The notes: generated by a model from the letters alone, not told the origin. 64,000 bases of DNA from BD2-11 sp965221785 (GCA_965221785.1 CBDCSR010000003.1:1550001-1614000), one strand, 5' to 3'. Shown: positions 34,950-43,539, counted from the stretch's first letter. Program-made: numbers and translations.

Positions 34950-36152
34950 ATGAGCGAACGTCCCCTGCTGATGATCCCCGGACCCATCGAGGTCTCCCCG
35001 GAGGTACTGCGCGCCTTTTCGATTCCACCGCCCGGACACGGACAGCCCTTCGCGGTGAAGGCGTTTGGAACCTCGCTGAGCCGGATGCGCGAGGTGTGGC
35101 GAGCCGGGGAGGGCGCGCAGCCGTTCATGGTCGCGGGCAGCGGGACGCTGGCGATGGACATGGCGGCGGTGAACCTGCTCGATCCGGGCGACGAAGCCCT
35201 GCTCGTGGACACCGGCTACTTCGCCGACCGCATGCGGCTGGTGCTGGAACATCGCGGGGTCAAGGTCCATGCGGTCGTCAGCCCGCCGGGCGAGCGGCCG
35301 GAGCCGGACGAGGTGGAAGCCGCCCTGGACGCCTGCGCGGCGAAGGTCCTGTTCGCCACCCACGTGGATACCTCGACGGGCGTGCTCGTCGATCCGGCCG
35401 GCCTGGCGGCGGTCGCGCGCTCGCGCGGCGTGCTGTCCGTCTTCGACGGCGTCTGCGCCACCGGGGCCGAGGCCTTCGAGATGTCCGAATGGGGCGCCGA
35501 CGTGTACTTCACCGCCTCGCAGAAGGCGATGGGGCTCCCGCCCGGGCTGGCGCTGTTTGTTTCCGGCCCGCGCGCGATGGAGGCGAGCCGAACGCGCCGC
35601 ACACCCTGCCCGCTGTACCTCGACTGGAACGTCTGGCTGCCCATCATGGAGACCCACGAGGCGGGGAGCATGAGCTACTTCGCCACCCCCGCGACCAACC
35701 TCCTCGTCGCGGCCGAGGTCGCGCTGGGCGAGATCCTTTCCGATCGGCTGGACGGGCTCGAGGGCGTGGATGCGCGCATCGAGCGCCATGCGCGCACCGG
35801 CCGGGCGATGCGGGCGGCATGGGCGCACATGGGGCTCGGCGTGGTCCCCGCCAGCGACGCCCACTGCGCGAATACCCTGAGCGCAGTCCGGTACCCGGCG
35901 GGCGTGGACGCCTCCCTGGTGGGCCGCATCGTCGAGCAGGGCGTGATCGTTGCCGCGGGACTGCATCCCGCCATGGCCGACCAGTACTTCCGCGTGGGGC
36001 ACATGGGCTACGTGACCACCCGGCCGGACCTGCTGCGGCGCACCATCCGCGCCGTGGGCGACGCCCTGGGGGCTGGCGGGTGCGCGGTCGACACCGTCGG
36101 CGCGGTCGATGCCGCAATGAAGGAACTCGGATCCCGCGCGGTCGCTGTGTAG
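34950..36152 (+). CDS. Class V aminotransferase (alanine-glyoxylate / serine-pyruvate type)
   Basis: 400 aa from ATG 34950 with AGGTG upstream. Fold-type I PLP enzyme: MIPGPIEVSPEVLRAFSIPP, GSGTLAMDMAAVNLL, SVFDGVCATGAEAF with Asp166, and the PLP Lys192 in YFTASQKAMGLPPG. The C-terminal small domain ends FRVGHMGYVTTRPDLLRR. Likely transaminates glyoxylate or a related oxo-acid. The gene pair around it (SSS, Nramp-like) gives no direct pathway link, but glyoxylate and oxalate metabolism would fit the upstream CoA-transferase cluster. Confidence 0.86.
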   Translation: MSERPLLMIPGPIEVSPEVLRAFSIPPPGHGQPFAVKAFGTSLSRMREVWRAGEGAQPFMVAGSGTLAMDMAAVNLLDPGDEALLVDTGYFADRMRLVLEHRGVKVHAVVSPPGERPEPDEVEAALDACAAKVLFATHVDTSTGVLVDPAGLAAVARSRGVLSVFDGVCATGAEAFEMSEWGADVYFTASQKAMGLPPGLALFVSGPRAMEASRTRRTPCPLYLDWNVWLPIMETHEAGSMSYFATPATNLLVAAEVALGEILSDRLDGLEGVDARIERHARTGRAMRAAWAHMGLGVVPASDAHCANTLSAVRYPAGVDASLVGRIVEQGVIVAAGLHPAMADQYFRVGHMGYVTTRPDLLRRTIRAVGDALGAGGCAVDTVGAVDAAMKELGSRAVAV

Positions 36153-36261
36153 CCGCGTCAACTACCCGATCCGGCAGTGTCCGCAGCCCCGGCCCGGCTG
36201 CCCGCCGGACGCCACTGCAGGCACCAGCTTCCACAGCAAGCCGCCAGAAAGGAGACAACCC

Positions 36262-36720
36262 GTGGTCTACACCTCACGTGTCCGCATCGAACGCAAGGCG
36301 GGCCCGCTGCGCCATGCGCATCTGCCAGCTACTCCCGACCCTGTCCTGTTCGGGGTGCACAGCGAGATCGCCAGCCACTACGGCGTCGAGCCCGAAACAC
36401 CGGTGGCCACGACCCTCGACTACATCGTGGCGGCGGCCGGCGGCTGACTGACGGGAACCCTTGGCGGCGCGCTGGAGGCGCGCGGGATTCCGGCGGGGCA
36501 GGATCGCCTGACCTCCGAGGTGGAGGGAGGCATCGACAAGGAGGACGGCGTGCTCGTGATTCGCACCGTCCACGTGCGCTACCACCTGCGCATGGAGGCG
36601 GGCAAGGAGGACCGCGCGCGGCGGGCGCACGAGATCCATCACCCGTACTGCCCGGTCTACCGAACCCTGGTCGGGTGCGTCGAGTTCTCCACCGAACTCG
36701 AACTCGAGATCGTGTCGTGA
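36262..36720 (+). CDS. OsmC-like peroxiredoxin, selenoprotein candidate (UGA=Sec62)
   Basis: 152 residues if TGA 36445-36447 is read. GTG start at 36262 follows AAAGGAGACAACCC. The sequence runs VATTLDYIVAAAGG, then UGA, then LTGTLGGALEARG, and ends with CPVYRTLVGCVEFSTELELE. OsmC enzymes use two Cys; the first lies in the AAxGC helix at the UGA position and the second at CPVYRTL. So Sec replaces the peroxidatic Cys. The gene continues in frame to TGA 36718-36720, with no frame decay after the UGA. The predicted role is thiol or selenol-based reduction of organic hydroperoxides. It overlaps the sulfite-oxidase-type gene by 4 bp (GTGA). Confidence 0.82.
36445..36491 (+). promoter_or_regulatory. 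SECIS candidate of the OsmC-like gene with its UGA
   Basis: After UGA (36445-36447) a stem-loop forms by hand: lower helix GGAACCC (36454-36460) / GGG-A-UUCC (36484-36491, A36487 bulged), then a 6-nt bulge UUGGCG, then an upper stem GCGCGC (36467-36472) / GCGCGC (36478-36483) with loop UGGAG. The apical loop begins 25 nt after UGA and its second base is G, within the bacterial SECIS pattern as I know it. Confidence 0.7.
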
Positions 36721-37901
36721 GCGGGGGGAAGGTGCCGTTTCCGGGCGGCTCGCTCTCCCGCCGGCAGTTCGCGGCGCTCCTCGCTGCGGGCGGGGCATCC
36801 GCCTTCCTCCCGGGCTGCCGCTCCGATACCGGCGCCGTCGGTCCCGAACTCGATACGGCGTGGTTCAAGGATCCCGATCCCTTCATCCGCCATGCCACCA
36901 ACCTGGAGAGCCGGCTCGAGCTCCTGGACGGGCTGATCACCCCCAACGACCTCTTCTTCGTGCGCAACCACGCCCCGACCCCGGCAATCACGGCGGACGA
37001 CTACCGGCTGCGCGTCACCGGCGACGGCATCGAACGGAGCATCGAGCTCGGCCTCGACGACCTGCGCGCGCTGCCGAGCCAGTCGGTGATCGCGTACCTG
37101 GAGTGCGCCGGAAACTGGCGAGGCTTCTACGCCCGCGTGCTGGGACAGGCGGCCGAGGGCACGCAGTGGGGCACGGGGGCGGTCGGATGCGCTGCATGGT
37201 CGGGACCGTCGCTGGCGTCGGTGCTCGGGGCGGCCGGGCTGCGGCCGGAGGCGGTGGCGGTGAACCTCGTGGGCCTCGACGACGGCGGCTTCAGCCGGCC
37301 CATGCCGGTCGACAAGGCGATGGACCCCGACACCCTGCTCGCCCTGTCGATGAACGGCGAACCGCTGCCTCCCGACCACGGGTTCCCCGTGCGCGGGGTG
37401 GTTCCCGGCTGGTCGGGGAGCAACAGCATCAAGTGGGTCGGGGAGATCCAGGTCTCGACCGAGCCGATCTGGGTCAGCGCGAACACCACCTCCTACGTCC
37501 TGATCGGCCCGGACTGGCCGGCCGAGGAGTACGCGCCCGCCGACGGCGCTCCCGTGACGGCGCTCCCGGTGAAGAGCGCGCTGGCCCTTCCCTGGCCGGG
37601 GACGGTCCCGGCGGGGAGAACCCGGCTCCGCGGCTTTGCCTACTCGAACGATGGCCCCGTCGAGTCGGTGGAATGGAGCGCGGACGATGGCGCCAGCTGG
37701 GCGCCTGCCCGCCTGATCGGCCCTCGCCTGCGCTACGCCTGGACGCGTTTCGAGTTCGAGTGGCAGGCCTCGCCCGGCTCCTACACGCTGCGCACCCGCG
37801 CCACCGATGCGGCGGGAAACACCCAGCCCATGGAGAGCGCGTGGAACCAGAAGGGCTACCTGCTCAACCTGGCGCTTCCACACCCGGTGCAGGTGAGCTG
37901 A
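36717..37901 (+). CDS. Tat-exported sulfite-oxidase-family molybdoenzyme
   Basis: 394 aa from GTG 36717, overlapping the OsmC-like stop. Twin-arginine signal SRRQFAALLAAGG then FLPGC (Cys34, possible lipidation). The Mo-ligating Cys130 is in IAYLECAGNWRGF. MPVDKAMDPDTLLALSMNGE and PVRGVVPGWSGSNSIKWVGE are typical of the family, and the C-terminal Mo-cofactor dimerisation Ig domain starts about residue 300. Together with the cytochrome c that follows it resembles a SorAB-type sulfite dehydrogenase, although other oxyanion or sulfoxide substrates are possible. Confidence 0.88.
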   Translation: MSGGKVPFPGGSLSRRQFAALLAAGGASAFLPGCRSDTGAVGPELDTAWFKDPDPFIRHATNLESRLELLDGLITPNDLFFVRNHAPTPAITADDYRLRVTGDGIERSIELGLDDLRALPSQSVIAYLECAGNWRGFYARVLGQAAEGTQWGTGAVGCAAWSGPSLASVLGAAGLRPEAVAVNLVGLDDGGFSRPMPVDKAMDPDTLLALSMNGEPLPPDHGFPVRGVVPGWSGSNSIKWVGEIQVSTEPIWVSANTTSYVLIGPDWPAEEYAPADGAPVTALPVKSALALPWPGTVPAGRTRLRGFAYSNDGPVESVEWSADDGASWAPARLIGPRLRYAWTRFEFEWQASPGSYTLRTRATDAAGNTQPMESAWNQKGYLLNLALPHPVQVS

Positions 37902-37978
37902 GGTGGGCGGATGGCGACGTGTCGGGCCGCGGGCAAGGTGCGGCCGACGATGACCGGCTATCGTGGGGTCGCGTCCGC

Positions 37979-38362
37979 ATGGCGGTGACGGGCCGGGGGC
38001 AAACGATCGTGGCACGCGCCCTGGCCGGAGCGGCCGTCTCCGCTACCGCGCTGTTGGTTGGCTGCAGCGACGGCCCCGAGATCGACGGCGCCCTCGTCTA
38101 CGCCCAGCGCTGCGCCTTCTGCCACGATGTGGAGGGCCAGGTCGGGGCCGAGATCACCGCGGCGACCCTGGCGTCCCGCGGTGATGAGGAGACGTTGACC
38201 CGATACCTGCGGCTGGCAATGCCCTACGAGGCACCCGGCACCATGACCGATGCGGAATACCGGGCGACGGCTCGCTATCTGCTGGAGACGCGAGGGCTGG
38301 CCGGCGAAGCGGCCGCAGGCAGCGTGGCCGGCCGTGGCAACGGAACGGGAGAGGGTCGATGA
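37979..38362 (+). CDS. Cytochrome c lipoprotein (partner of the molybdoenzyme)
   Basis: 127 aa from ATG 37979. Lipobox ALLVGCS (Cys29), a single heme site CAFCH (Cys45, Cys48, His49) and a candidate distal Met in YLRLAMPYEAPGTM. It would pass electrons from the molybdoenzyme to the respiratory chain. 77 bp after the molybdoenzyme and overlapping the next small gene by 4 bp. Confidence 0.85.
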   Translation: MAVTGRGQTIVARALAGAAVSATALLVGCSDGPEIDGALVYAQRCAFCHDVEGQVGAEITAATLASRGDEETLTRYLRLAMPYEAPGTMTDAEYRATARYLLETRGLAGEAAAGSVAGRGNGTGEGR

Positions 38363-38586
38363 ACCGAATCGTGCGGCGCACCCTGATCGGGTTCGTGGTC
38401 GGCGCGCTCGCCTTCGGGCTCGCGAGCGTGTACCAGGCAATCAGCTCGGGGGTGGGGCTGGTCCGCACTCTCGGTCCGCTGGGGTTCATGATGGTGCTGG
38501 GAGGCACCATCGGCGGGCTCGCCGGCCCACTGGTGGGGGAGGCGGTGGCTCGCTCGCGGCAACGGCGCGCGCAGAGAAGGAGATGA
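38359..38586 (+). CDS. Small hypothetical membrane protein
   Basis: 75 aa with two helices (about 8-28, 37-60), basic at both ends (MNRIVRRTLIG; RSRQRRAQRRR). ATG 38359 overlaps the cytochrome stop. No family recognised; probably a membrane component of the molybdoenzyme operon. Confidence 0.65.
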   Translation: MNRIVRRTLIGFVVGALAFGLASVYQAISSGVGLVRTLGPLGFMMVLGGTIGGLAGPLVGEAVARSRQRRAQRRR

Positions 38587-38590
38587 GCCT

Positions 38591-39298
38591 GTGCGCGCGA
38601 TGAACCTCGCCTCCTTCGAGGTCCTCACCTTCGACTGCTACGGCACGCTCATCGACTGGGAGAGCGGGATCCTGCGCGCCGTCCGGCGCGTGCTGGCCGC
38701 GCACGGCCACGAACTTTCTCCCGCAGAGATCCTGGAGCATTTCGCCCGCTTCGAGTCGACCATTCAGGCCGGTCCCTACCGCACGTACCGGGATGTCCTC
38801 TCGCGGGTGGTGGACGAGTTCGGACGCGAGCTGGGGTTCGCGCCGAGCTCCGGGGAGCGAGCCTCGCTTCCGGAGTCGATCGCCCGCTGGGCTCCCTTCG
38901 ACGACACCGTGGCCGCGCTGCGCATCCTCGCATCGCGCTATCGGCTGGCGGTGATCTCCAACGTGGATGACGACCTGTTCGCCTTCTCGGCGCGCCGGCT
39001 GGGAGTCGAGTTCCACGAAGTCGTAACGGCCCAGCAGGTCGGCAGCTACAAGCCCGATGCGCGCAACTTCGAGTTGGCGCTCGAGCGCCTCGGCGTGCCC
39101 GTCGACGCCCTTCTGCACGTCGCCCAGAGCCTCTTCCACGACATCGCCCCGGCGAAGCGCCTGGGGTTTGCCACAGTGCATGTGAACCGGGTCTCCCCCC
39201 ATGGCGGATCGGGGGCTACGATGCCCGTGAGCGCCCGGCCCGATCTGGAAGTGCCGGATCTGGTGACGCTGGCGGACCTGGTGCTGGCAGAGGAGTAG
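38591..39298 (+). CDS. HAD-superfamily hydrolase, haloacid dehalogenase type II-like
   Basis: 235 aa, GTG start 38591 with AAGGAGATG upstream. Catalytic Asp15 in LTFDCYGTLIDWE, motif II in AVISNVDDDLF, motif III Lys in GSYKPDARNFELAL, then VAQSLFHDIAPAKRLGFATV. The subgroup includes L-2-haloacid dehalogenases; many members are phosphatases. Follows the membrane gene by 4 bp, so in the same unit. Confidence 0.88.
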   Translation: MRAMNLASFEVLTFDCYGTLIDWESGILRAVRRVLAAHGHELSPAEILEHFARFESTIQAGPYRTYRDVLSRVVDEFGRELGFAPSSGERASLPESIARWAPFDDTVAALRILASRYRLAVISNVDDDLFAFSARRLGVEFHEVVTAQQVGSYKPDARNFELALERLGVPVDALLHVAQSLFHDIAPAKRLGFATVHVNRVSPHGGSGATMPVSARPDLEVPDLVTLADLVLAEE

Positions 39299-39301
39299 GG
39301 G

Positions 39302-39760
39302 ATGGGCAGGACGTTGTTGGCCGCCGGCGCGGCCCTCATGGCGGGATGGGCGGGCGCCTCATGCTCCGGACTCCCGGAGGCGGAGAGCGACGCGGAGGTG
39401 GTCGGGCCGCTGGCGGTGGTGCAGGGTCACATGGACGCCTTCAACCGGCACGACGCCGAGGATCTGCTGTCGTGGGTGTCGCCCGCGGTCGAGTGGGTGA
39501 ACGTGCAGGGGACCATCACCTCGGTCGAAGTTCGCGGCCGGGAGATGCTCCGCGACTACATGGCGACCTATTTCGAGGCACAGCCCACCGTGCGGTCGGA
39601 AATCGAGGAGGCGGTAATCACCGGGGATTTCGTGGCGGTGCGCGAACGGGCGTCCTGGACGGCACGGGACGGGGAAGAGCGGTCCCAGGCCTCGCTCGCC
39701 GTCTACCACGTGCGCGACGGGCTCATCCAGCGGGTGTGGTACTATCCGGTCGTGCCGTGA
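39302..39760 (+). CDS. SnoaL/NTF2-like lipoprotein
   Basis: 152 aa with a signal peptide (lipobox WAGASCS, Cys21). NTF2-fold block: VVQGHMDAFNRHDAEDLLSW, GREMLRDYMATYFEAQPTVR, and YHVRDGLIQRVWYYPVVP. Such domains bind small molecules or catalyse isomerisation; no catalytic pair could be identified. Last gene of the operon that starts with the OsmC-like gene; 3 bp after the HAD gene. Confidence 0.75.
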   Translation: MGRTLLAAGAALMAGWAGASCSGLPEAESDAEVVGPLAVVQGHMDAFNRHDAEDLLSWVSPAVEWVNVQGTITSVEVRGREMLRDYMATYFEAQPTVRSEIEEAVITGDFVAVRERASWTARDGEERSQASLAVYHVRDGLIQRVWYYPVVP

Positions 39761-39775
39761 GATGCTCGCTACCGG

Positions 39776-40342
39776 CTATTTCTTCCGCTTGCGCTTGACG
39801 TCCAGAATGGAACCCAGAACCACGCTCACGAACGAGATGATCACGCTGCCCAGGAGAGCGGACGTGAAGCCGGCAACGACCAGCCCGTCCGCCAGCCAGT
39901 CGGCGAGCATGAGCATGCCGGCGTTGATGACGAGGGTGAAGAGCCCCAGGGTGAGGAGGATGACGGGAAAGGCGAAGAACTTCACCACCGGCCTGATGAA
40001 GGCGTTGACCAGGGCGAAGATCGCCGCGACCACCACGACCTCTTCGAACCGGTCCCCGAGCTGGATGCCCGCGACCAGCTCCGCCGCCGCCCAGAGAGCG
40101 GCCGCGTTGATGCCGAGTGCGAGGAGCAGCTTGCGCAGGGTTCCGTCCGGTTGCGGGTGGCGGGGTGGGAGTCCAGCTCCCGATACGCTCCTACCCGGGG
40201 GAAGATTCGCGCGTTCACCCGGGTCGCCGGCGGCGCGCGCGGCGGAAGCATGCCACTCGGGTGCTGCCGGCCTGCCGTCTCCGCCACGACGGGCGGGTCC
40301 CGGGGCGGCGGGTCCCACACGTTGCCCCGGCCGGGATGTCAC
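39776..40342 (-). CDS. Phage-holin-family-IV-like four-helix membrane protein
   Basis: Up to 188 aa, but only residues from about 67 on (TLRKLLLALGINAAALWAAA to a Lys/Arg-rich end) look like a conserved protein of four membrane helices, with the FRPVVKFF-type turn as in DUF360 proteins (IRPVVKFFAFPVILLTLGLF). The first about 65 residues are Pro/Arg-rich low complexity and may not be translated. No ATG lies between, so the true start is unknown. Function of the family in bacteria is unclear despite the name. Confidence 0.65.
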   Translation of the reverse strand: MTSRPGQRVGPAAPGPARRGGDGRPAAPEWHASAARAAGDPGERANLPPGRSVSGAGLPPRHPQPDGTLRKLLLALGINAAALWAAAELVAGIQLGDRFEEVVVVAAIFALVNAFIRPVVKFFAFPVILLTLGLFTLVINAGMLMLADWLADGLVVAGFTSALLGSVIISFVSVVLGSILDVKRKRKK

Positions 40343-40414
40343 CGCACCGGCCCCTCGCCCTCATCTGCAACGCAGGGCCCGGATCAGGTCCGCCCGGGTG
40401 CGGGTGAGGGTCCC

Positions 40415-41128
40415 GTGAGCGCGTCCGGCGGCTCCACCGGCGCGCCCGTCGCCATCGTCACCGCGGCGGGGCGCGGGATGGGGGCGGCGTGCGCCGAGGT
40501 GCTTGCCGAGCGCGGCTACCGGGTGGCGCTCATGTCGCGGTCGGCGGAGGCGCGCGAGCTGGCGGGGCGGCTGGGGGGGTGGGGCATCCGGGGCTCGGTC
40601 ACCGAACCGGACGACCTGGCCCGCCTGGTGGAAGGCGCGCTCGACCGCTTCGGCCGCCTGGACGGGGTGGTGAACAACACCGGACACGCCGCGCGCGGCG
40701 GCCTCCTCGACCTCGACGATGCGGCGTGGCACGACGGCCTGGAGCTGCTGCTCCTCAACGTGGTGCGCATGAGCCGCCTGGTCACGCCCATCCTGAAGGC
40801 CGGCGGCGGCGGCTCCATCGTGAACATCTCCACTTTCGGGGCAAAGCAGCCGACCGACGCTTTCCCCATCTCGTCGGCCATCCGGGCGGGGTTGGGGGCC
40901 TTCACACGCATGTACGCCGCGCGCTACGCTGCCGACGGCATCCGCATGAACGACGTCCTGCCCGGTTACGTCGACAGTTATCCGGTCGACGAGGCCGCGC
41001 TCGCCACCATCCCCGCCGGCCGGCCCGCGCGCACCCGCGAGGTGGCCGAGGCGGTGGCCTTCCTGATCTCCGACGCGTCGTCCTACGTAACGGGCGAGAG
41101 CCTGCTGGTGGACGGGGGATTGCCGTAG
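40415..41128 (+). CDS. SDR-family oxidoreductase with altered catalytic site
   Basis: 237 aa from GTG 40415. Rossmann motif AIVTAAGRGMGAACAEVLA and VVNNTGHA are normal, Ser present in IVNISTFG. The expected YxxxK reads FPISS in DAFPISSAIRAGLGAF, so the Tyr and Lys are replaced by Phe and Ser. This may mean a non-oxidoreductase role or a subgroup using other residues. The stop is immediately next to the stop of the convergent serine hydrolase gene. Confidence 0.8.
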   Translation: MSASGGSTGAPVAIVTAAGRGMGAACAEVLAERGYRVALMSRSAEARELAGRLGGWGIRGSVTEPDDLARLVEGALDRFGRLDGVVNNTGHAARGGLLDLDDAAWHDGLELLLLNVVRMSRLVTPILKAGGGGSIVNISTFGAKQPTDAFPISSAIRAGLGAFTRMYAARYAADGIRMNDVLPGYVDSYPVDEAALATIPAGRPARTREVAEAVAFLISDASSYVTGESLLVDGGLP

Positions 41129-42577
41129 CTATCCCCCCACCCGCTCGAAGATCAGGTCGCGCACCCGCCCGCCGGTGACGGTGAACGCCACCACCCGGCC
41201 GGATCCGTCTCGCCGGAAGCGCAGCTCCGGGAAGAGGCGCGGGTTGCCGGAGAAGGTATCTTCGCCTGCCGGCTCCAGCGCCGACGGGCCGGTGCGCCAG
41301 TGGCGGGCGACCAGGCTGCCGCGATCGACCACGACTTCGTAGGTCATGTCGAGTTCGGGGCTCCGGTAGCGCCCGGCGTACTCGCGCAGTTGGGCCGCCG
41401 TGGGCATGGGCGGAGGCGCATCGGTGATGTCGGCGGTGCCAACCGGCTCGGGTTCCGGGCCCATCGCTTCTCCGGCGAAGACTTCCGCGACCCGGAGCGC
41501 GCGCCTCGCGGGATCGCAGTCCGACACGTTGCAGAACACTGCGATCGACAGGTCCTGCTCCGGGAAGCGCACGAAGTTGGTTCGGTACCCGGCCCAGGAC
41601 CCGCCGTGGCCGAAGTTGGGCAGCCCGCGATACTCGCCGACGGTGAGCCCGTGCGCGTACGCCAGCGGCTCGCCGTCGTTCAGCACGCCCCGCTCGCGCA
41701 TCCTCCCCACCACCTCCTCGCCCCCGACCTCGCCGGTCTCGTAGTTGCTCATCCACAGGATGAAATCGTCGATGGTGGTGTTGAGCGAACTCGAGGCCAG
41801 AGCGGTCAGCTGGTTGGGCTGGCGCACGAAGCCGGCGTCCCCGTTCGGCGAGTAGGACTCGGCACGTCCCGGCACCACCTCCAGATGATCGTCCGAGAAA
41901 TGCGTGCGGCTCATCCCCAGGGGCTCGAAGATCCGCTGCCGGGTGAACTCGCGGAAGCTCATCCCCGACTGCGCCTCGATCACCTTGGCGAGCAGGTTGT
42001 ACCCGGTGTTGGAGTAGGCGTACTCGGCGCCGGGATCGAAGTTGACGGCCTGCTGCTCGAAGAGCATGCGCAGGATCCTGTCGAAGGAGATGACGTCGCT
42101 TCTCTCCAGCCCGGCGAGCGACATGACGTGCACCCAGTCGCGGATCCCACTGGTGTGGTGGATGAGGTGCCGCGCCGTGACCCGGACCCCGAAGTCGGGG
42201 AGTTCGGGGACGTATGCGCGCACGTCCTCGTCGAGGTCAAGCCTGCCGTCGCTCTCCAGGAGGAGGGCCGCCATGGCCCCGAACTGCTTGGAGATGGAGG
42301 CGATGTCGAACACCGTCCCGGGCGTGATGGGGGCGCCGTGGTCGAGGTGGGCGATGCCGTAGCCCGCGCGATGGACGATTTCGCCCTCGAGCAGAACGCC
42401 GACCGCCGCGCCCGGCCCGTCCCGGTCCAGATCGGCGAACACGGCATCGACCCCGGGATGGGAAGGTCCGTCGGCGACGGTTACCGGTGATGCCTGGGAG
42501 GCCGGGCCGCAGCTCGCGATAGCCACCGCGGAAGACGCGGCCAGGGCAACGAACAATACGCGGGGAAAGCGGTACAT
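41129..42577 (-). CDS. Beta-lactamase-family serine hydrolase, lipoprotein
   Basis: 482 aa from ATG 42577. Lipobox AIASCGP (Cys23). Class C/DD-peptidase fold: SxxK at Ser94-Lys97 (DIASISKQFG), YxN in EYAYSNTGYNLLA, and HGG in LPNFGHGGSWAGY. A C-terminal beta domain of about 110 residues (REYAGRYRSPELDMTYEVVV) is typical of this branch. Such proteins are mostly esterases or D-amino-acid amidases; antibiotic resistance cannot be inferred. Confidence 0.88.
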   Translation of the reverse strand: MYRFPRVLFVALAASSAVAIASCGPASQASPVTVADGPSHPGVDAVFADLDRDGPGAAVGVLLEGEIVHRAGYGIAHLDHGAPITPGTVFDIASISKQFGAMAALLLESDGRLDLDEDVRAYVPELPDFGVRVTARHLIHHTSGIRDWVHVMSLAGLERSDVISFDRILRMLFEQQAVNFDPGAEYAYSNTGYNLLAKVIEAQSGMSFREFTRQRIFEPLGMSRTHFSDDHLEVVPGRAESYSPNGDAGFVRQPNQLTALASSSLNTTIDDFILWMSNYETGEVGGEEVVGRMRERGVLNDGEPLAYAHGLTVGEYRGLPNFGHGGSWAGYRTNFVRFPEQDLSIAVFCNVSDCDPARRALRVAEVFAGEAMGPEPEPVGTADITDAPPPMPTAAQLREYAGRYRSPELDMTYEVVVDRGSLVARHWRTGPSALEPAGEDTFSGNPRLFPELRFRRDGSGRVVAFTVTGGRVRDLIFERVGG

Positions 42578-42795
42578 CCTGGGACTCCAGTCTTCGAGGA
42601 GCAGCGCGCGGAACCCGGACAGAGGGCGCACGCTATCCGGGCATAGTCGACGAAGCAAGCCGATTGACCGGACGACCGGGAAGGAGGGGCGGTCCGGGAC
42701 CGGGGTACAGTGGTGAAATTGGATCGGCGGCCGCGCCCCGAAGCGTATCTGCGGCCCCTGCGGGCCGCGGCCGCCGTCGTCCTAAGGGATCGAGA

Positions 42796-43143
42796 TCAGC
42801 CGGAGTCTCCTCTGGCCGCGAGAACACCCAGCACGGCACCGACAATACCCGTCACAACCGCCGCAACCACGAGTGCCATCACTGCGTCGCCGCTCATGAT
42901 GCCATTGCTCATCAAGCTCATCACAGCGCCGAGCACAGCTCCTCCCTTGAAGCCATCCTGGGCGTTGCCCACGCCCCTCCAGCCAAGGACAAGTGTGTAG
43001 AATGCTCCGGCGAAGAGGAGGCCAAGGATTCCGTTGAGGTCAAGGGTGGCCGCTTCTCCGACACCTACCGCGCCCTCGACATAGCCGAGAACCAGCAGCG
43101 CGACGGCAACCGCGACGGTTCCAATTGCAAAATTCTTGTCCAC
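42796..43143 (-). CDS. Hypothetical four-helix membrane protein, family A copy 1
   Basis: 115 aa from GTG 43143 with a strong GGAGG upstream (MDKNFAIGTVAVAVALLVLG). Three to four helices. The block GWRGVGNAQDGFKGGAVLGA recurs as GWKGVANAKEGFQAGAIIGA in the gene at 51951-52343, showing they are paralogs. No family name recognised. Divergent from the TonB gene. Confidence 0.7.
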   Translation of the reverse strand: MDKNFAIGTVAVAVALLVLGYVEGAVGVGEAATLDLNGILGLLFAGAFYTLVLGWRGVGNAQDGFKGGAVLGAVMSLMSNGIMSGDAVMALVVAAVVTGIVGAVLGVLAARGDSG

Positions 43144-43539
43144 ATTGCCTCCTTCCTGGAGTGAACCTGCTGGAAGAACGCTCATCCGGGCTCGCCGTGC
43201 ACGCGGAGCATGCCGTGCGTCCCCGGAGGGGCCGCTGGTTGGTTCGGTATCGGATCAGGCGATGGCGACTCCTCGGGAGGGGTACGGCTGGCAGGAACAA
43301 CGGACCGGGCGGGCGGGGAAAGCTCTCCCCGCCATGGCGGGAAGGAGGCCCCGCGACAACTGTACGGCAGGGACGGAATGGCAAAGCAATCCGTCACAAT
43401 GGGATCCTGCCGGGGTTCGCGCAAGTAACCACTCGGCGGGGCTGGACATGAGCCCGAGGCGGCAACGATGCCTGCGCCCGTGTCCGCTTCGGCGACAACC
43501 CTTCCAGCACCCTCATCGAAACAACGGGAGCTTCGCCCC
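43144..43539. other. Intergenic region between hypothetical membrane gene and TonB receptor
   Basis: 396 bp. It carries a GC hairpin at 43312-43333 (GGCGGGGA / TCCCCGCC, 6-nt loop). The rest is GC-rich without a recognisable gene. Both flanking genes read outward, so promoters for both are expected here. Confidence 0.5.

Noticed and set aside
41129..42577. Beta-lactamase resistance gene
   Set aside because: SxxK, YxN and HGG are shared with many esterases and peptidases; nothing indicates antibiotic hydrolysis. The same caution applies to the BlaI/M56 pair.
43312..43333. GC hairpin as a riboswitch or terminator
   Set aside because: It lies between divergent genes, has no T tract and no riboswitch consensus; listed only inside the intergenic entry.
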